DNA of 8,269 bases. It comes from Bacteroidales bacterium (lineage in GTDB: Bacteria > Bacteroidota > Bacteroidia > Bacteroidales > ML635J-15). The notes under the pieces are model-generated. The model did not search any database and was not told where the DNA came from. It saw only the letters and a list, made by a program, of their open reading frames with translations. Positions 5,523-8,269 of the stretch are shown here, in pieces. Positions within the stretch are counted from its first letter, which is position 1. Every line of letters starts with the position of its first letter. Where the stretch lies: NCBI GenBank assembly GCA_028696755.1, contig JAQVGK010000134.1, forward strand, positions 1 to 8,269. The letters are read 5' to 3'. Made by a program: the position numbers and the translations under genes.

Positions 5523-6572
5523 TTAACAACCACCTTTTGGAGCAGGCTTCTTAGGAGCGTCGCCAGTTGCTGCAGCCTGTTGTCCCGATTTTACCAATGG
5601 GAAATTGTAAATATCATCTTTTTTAAAGAATCTGCCAGGCATTCCTTGCTCACTAATAATGCTATACATGTACGCATTTGCACCACCAATAATATTTTTT
5701 GCATCGTAACCAAGCAATCTAAGGTACATGATCACGAAACTCGAATGGTTACCACCATAACAGTCAACAATAATAGTTTTGTCTGTTGGCAAGGTGTTTA
5801 GGAATTCGGATTTTTTAAGCGATTTCTTAGGTTCATAATTTACTGCGCCAGGAATATGTCCGTTTTTATAAATGTCTTCGGGCCAGTAAGATATTATATA
5901 ATATGAACTAGGATTATTTATTACTTCGTCGATTGTGACAAAGTTTTCACCAATTTTTTCGGATAAAACTATTTCGAGCCTGTATTTAAGAATGTCGTAA
6001 GGTTCCGAAAACTCAGTCATAAGCACTGGGAATTTGCCAGCTGGATTTTTTGCAGTATTTGTTGTGTCTAATTTATCAATAAGCAAATCAGAAATGTTCT
6101 TGAGTCGATAATTTAATGCAATTACAGAATCCCAAGCACTTAATCCATATTTCATTGGAAAAACATTATCGTAACCTAAATATCTTATTCCAGTTGCACA
6201 AAATGCAGAAGCATGTCCCGAATTACACACAATTACAATAGTGTCGAAAGATTTTGCATTGATAGAATTCGTAAAATACTTAACCAAACTATCAGGTCGA
6301 ACATTTACCGAGTTAGCGATATGTCCCGAGTCGAAATCTGGAGTCATTCTAATGTCGATTACAAGATAGTTCTTGGTTAAGCCATTGTATACTTCTGGTG
6401 CAGAAACAAAAAACGGGAAATCTTTACTGTTGACAAGATCACCGTTTGTTTCCATATATTCAATGAGCTTGTCAAAGCCATCAGATTTTTCTACTTGAGA
6501 CTTTTTTTCATTACCGCAACTCGCAAAAAATATTGCAAGAATAAATAATAATATGGTGTATTGTTTTTTCAT
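5523..6572 (-). CDS. Tandem rhodanese-domain lipoprotein with C-terminal KGGC tail
   Basis: I start this gene at the ATG at 6570-6572, giving 349 residues. A longer in-frame start at 6650 would add 26 mostly Lys/Arg residues that overlap the preceding gene and would bury the signal peptide. From the chosen start, MKKQYTILLFILAIFFASC is a type II signal sequence with lipidated Cys19. Domain 1 (about 57-155) has the loop IVIVCNSGHASA with Cys116. Domain 2 (about 195-305) has GHIPGAVNYEP (238-248) and the loop IIVDCYGGNHSS with Cys271. Both catalytic cysteines are therefore present, unlike classical two-domain rhodaneses, in which only the second is active. A low-complexity Ala/Pro/Lys linker (about 328-345) ends in Lys-Gly-Gly-Cys (Cys349). 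The start lies 7 nt after the cytochrome b stop. The protein should face the periplasm and carry or transfer sulfane sulfur near the cytochromes and the YeeE/YedE channel. Donor and acceptor are not known. Confidence 0.9.
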   Translation of the reverse strand: MKKQYTILLFILAIFFASCGNEKKSQVEKSDGFDKLIEYMETNGDLVNSKDFPFFVSAPEVYNGLTKNYLVIDIRMTPDFDSGHIANSVNVRPDSLVKYFTNSINAKSFDTIVIVCNSGHASAFCATGIRYLGYDNVFPMKYGLSAWDSVIALNYRLKNISDLLIDKLDTTNTAKNPAGKFPVLMTEFSEPYDILKYRLEIVLSEKIGENFVTIDEVINNPSSYYIISYWPEDIYKNGHIPGAVNYEPKKSLKKSEFLNTLPTDKTIIVDCYGGNHSSFVIMYLRLLGYDAKNIIGGANAYMYSIISEQGMPGRFFKKDDIYNFPLVKSGQQAAATGDAPKKPAPKGGC

Positions 6573-6579
6573 GGAGCTA

Positions 6580-7245
6580 TTATTTTTCTTCTGTGTCGGT
6601 TTTTGTTTCAGTTTTTTTCTCATCTTTCTTTTCTTCTTCATCTTCTTCAAGGTCTTCCCAACCAGTAATCATTGCTTTGATGTTAGAAGTAGGAGTATGG
6701 CCTGTTGTTGTAAGATAAATATGTGCAACAATAAAAGCAATAAGCAAAAACGCTCCGATTGTGTGAAGCAAAGCAACTGGTTCAACAGAGCCAAAATTTA
6801 GTGAATAGATTTCTCCTCCCATTGGGTAGCGGTAAAACATGTATAAAATACCAGTAAGAACCATTAATGGAATTAAAACTATCTTTAATCCAAGATATGT
6901 GAGACGCTGTAATGGGTTTAGTTTTGTTAAGATTGTTTTTCGCGTAGGGTGAGGAGCATTTTTGAAAATCCCAGTAATATAATATGCTGCCTGCGCTTTT
7001 AGATTTTTTACTGTAGGAATGTATTGCCTCCATTCGCCTGTAGTAAAATGCCAGAAAATTGCAAAAACAACAAGAATAATGAGTGAAATCGCAGAAAAAT
7101 TGTGCACATTAACTGCTGTTTCGTAACCAAAAATCTCGTATGCTCCGTTTACCTCAAAACCTGTTAGAGCCAAGGTGAAAATAAGTAATGATTGAGTCCA
7201 GTGCCAAAATCTTTCAAAACCTTTATAAATATATGCTTTTTTCAT
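6580..7245 (-). CDS. Cytochrome b561-type membrane subunit (di-heme quinone-linked)
   Basis: A 221-residue inner-membrane protein of the cytochrome b561 / Ni-Fe hydrogenase cytochrome b type. It has four main hydrophobic helices (about 16-34, 50-68, 117-137 and 158-180). Candidate heme-ligand histidines lie in the right places: His15 (RFWHWTQ) in helix 1, His48 or His66 (NVHNF, FWHF) around helix 2, and His161 (LLHTIGA) and His175 (VAHIYL) in helix 4. Such subunits usually exchange electrons between the quinone pool and a periplasmic partner. The partner here is almost certainly the multiheme cytochrome c encoded 12 nt upstream. The C-terminus (about 197-221) is an unusual tail made almost only of Glu, Asp, Lys and Thr, which could dock a cytosolic factor or be a neutral low-complexity extension. 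The next gene begins 7 nt after its stop. The exact heme ligands are inferred from the family pattern. Confidence 0.88.
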   Translation of the reverse strand: MKKAYIYKGFERFWHWTQSLLIFTLALTGFEVNGAYEIFGYETAVNVHNFSAISLIILVVFAIFWHFTTGEWRQYIPTVKNLKAQAAYYITGIFKNAPHPTRKTILTKLNPLQRLTYLGLKIVLIPLMVLTGILYMFYRYPMGGEIYSLNFGSVEPVALLHTIGAFLLIAFIVAHIYLTTTGHTPTSNIKAMITGWEDLEEDEEEKKDEKKTETKTDTEEK

Positions 7246-7257
7246 AATCCGAATTTC

Positions 7258-8269
7258 TTAGTTTGATTTTTTACTTTTTCTATTTCTGCGAAAGCCAGCT
7301 AAAACTCTTAAAGATGCATGTCCGAAAACCCCACCTAATGAAAGTAGCACGAAAAGAATGCCGACTGTGTTTAATGTTTTGTTATAAGTAGTTCCTGGAA
7401 CATAAACCCCTGGTATATTTTTCATTCTCGAATTTTCTCTGTTATGACAATCTGTACAGGTTAGTGCTTGTTCCGATTTTGAAACCATGTGACTAACTGG
7501 TAGATACATTCTTGTTGGAATAAATCCATATTCACCACTATAAGGCATCCCAACATATGCCATCCCTTTTCCGAGTGCAATATCCCAATCCAGATCTTTC
7601 CATAATGCGCCTTGACCAACAGTATCAGCCCAAAGTTTTGCCTGAAGCAGATTTTTATACTTCAAATCATAAGGTTGTTTACCTCTATGGACTTTAACCG
7701 GAACAATTTTGGAATGAGGATCATCGTATGAACCAAATAAAGTGTTGATATTAACAGTGTCGGTAGTGATTTTATCGGTTATTAAATGGTGATCTGCAGT
7801 TCCATTAAACCATACATACTCTGGTTCTACATTTGTAGCCCAACGAAAATCTCCTTTTTCCGAAAGATAAATGTCATTTCCAGCCGAATCTTTAATCGTA
7901 TAAGGCATACCATCTTGGCGACGGCCAGCAGTTGACCAGTCCCAATACATTTTCGTAGGATTTACTTTGGCATAATGTGGTATGTGACAGGTGCGACAAT
8001 CAACTTTTACAGTATGCTCATTCAACTTGCTCTCTTTATGAGGATATTTGTCATGGCAATCGGTACATGATGCGCGATTTGTATTTGTTGAAGAAACTGC
8101 ATAATATTTTCCCTTCATTACATGATTTTCGGCGGTATGGCAATCAACACATTCCATATTCAATCCATCCTTTGCCATGTGCACGTCAACATTTTTGTCG
8201 CAATCGAGCAAAGCCATTTCTAAATCTCCATGCTTGATATTATTTCCACCTGCACTCATAAAATGGCAA
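7258..8269 (-). CDS. Multiheme c-type cytochrome, octaheme tetrathionate reductase family, C-terminal part
   Basis: The frame is open through the right edge. The ATG at 8257-8259 is internal, because the codons before it read Cys-His-Phe and the Cys-His is the end of another heme-binding CxxCH motif. Counting from that Met, four complete CxxCH motifs are visible at residues 37-41, 65-69, 88-92 and 268-272, giving at least five hemes with the cut one. The spacing and blocks such as CHIPHYAKVNPTKMYWDWST (91-110) and LNEHTVKVDC (79-88) fit the octaheme tetrathionate reductase-like family, so about three more hemes should lie upstream. Shewanella OTR reduces tetrathionate, nitrite and hydroxylamine in vitro; its physiological substrate is unsettled. 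Residues 296-318 form a membrane helix followed by the basic tail RRNRKSKKSN. This would anchor the enzyme to the inner membrane, facing the periplasm, next to the cytochrome b encoded 12 nt downstream. The substrate here could be a sulfur or a nitrogen compound; the neighbours favour sulfur. Confidence 0.87.
   Translation of the reverse strand, partial: CHFMSAGGNNIKHGDLEMALLDCDKNVDVHMAKDGLNMECVDCHTAENHVMKGKYYAVSSTNTNRASCTDCHDKYPHKESKLNEHTVKVDCRTCHIPHYAKVNPTKMYWDWSTAGRRQDGMPYTIKDSAGNDIYLSEKGDFRWATNVEPEYVWFNGTADHHLITDKITTDTVNINTLFGSYDDPHSKIVPVKVHRGKQPYDLKYKNLLQAKLWADTVGQGALWKDLDWDIALGKGMAYVGMPYSGEYGFIPTRMYLPVSHMVSKSEQALTCTDCHNRENSRMKNIPGVYVPGTTYNKTLNTVGILFVLLSLGGVFGHASLRVLAGFRRNRKSKKSN

Noticed and set aside
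6573..6650. Upstream in-frame ATG that would extend the tandem rhodanese by 26 residues
   Set aside because: The extension is Lys/Arg low-complexity from the antisense-free but out-of-frame reading of the cytochrome b tail. It overlaps that gene and would place a clean lipoprotein signal peptide internally.
5580..8237. Other short open frames (5580-5801, 6553-6801 and 7977-8237 plus; 6782-7033 minus)
   Set aside because: All overlap confidently assigned cytochrome or rhodanese genes in another frame and lack family features.
8257..8259. ATG as the start of the multiheme cytochrome
   Set aside because: The frame continues upstream with Cys-His-Phe, the end of another heme motif, so the true start is beyond the window.

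Overview
The window looks like a chromosomal segment of an AT-rich anaerobic or facultative member of the Bacteroidota. Three things suggest this. Two perfect TAnnTTTG-type -7 elements lie upstream of genes, ribosome binding regions are A-rich rather than Shine-Dalgarno-like, and the intergenic DNA carries Bacteroidota-style palindromes and heptad repeats. No rRNA, tRNA, CRISPR array, complete insertion sequence or phage gene was seen.

Layout: (1) 1-594, minus strand, holds a lipoprotein cut by the left edge preceded by a YjbQ-family gene, probably one short operon with its own consensus promoter at 615-645. (2) 595-1618 is about 1 kb without a convincing gene. It carries both divergent promoters, a perfect 12-bp-stem palindrome, a composite of decayed inverted repeats, a direct repeat, and a structured leader before the next gene. 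(3) 1619-3001, plus strand, is a complete 12-helix MATE efflux transporter. (4) 8269 down to 3023, minus strand, is a closely spaced sulfur/redox gene cluster. In order it encodes a multiheme c-type cytochrome of the octaheme tetrathionate reductase type (5' end outside the window), a cytochrome b561-type membrane subunit, a lipoprotein with two rhodanese domains, a 4-helix YeeE/YedE half, a 6-helix YeeE/YedE half fused to a periplasmic rhodanese domain, and, after a 138-nt gap holding a hairpin/heptad element, a membrane-anchored single-domain rhodanese.

The most striking observation is that three otherwise different rhodanese proteins of this cluster all end in the tetrapeptide Lys-Gly-Gly-Cys directly before the stop codon. 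Each tail follows a flexible, Pro/Ala/Gly-rich linker, and each is encoded with different synonymous codons. The tail resembles the C-terminal GGC arm of the SoxY sulfur carrier. The rhodanese domain fused to the transporter has lost its catalytic cysteine (Ser312) but keeps the tail. My inference is a membrane-associated sulfane-sulfur relay. Rhodanese domains and C-terminal cysteine arms would pass persulfide sulfur among themselves and to or from a split YeeE/YedE sulfur channel, while the cytochrome b / multiheme cytochrome c pair links the quinone pool to an oxidised sulfur (or nitrogen) compound. The chemistry and direction are not shown by the sequence.
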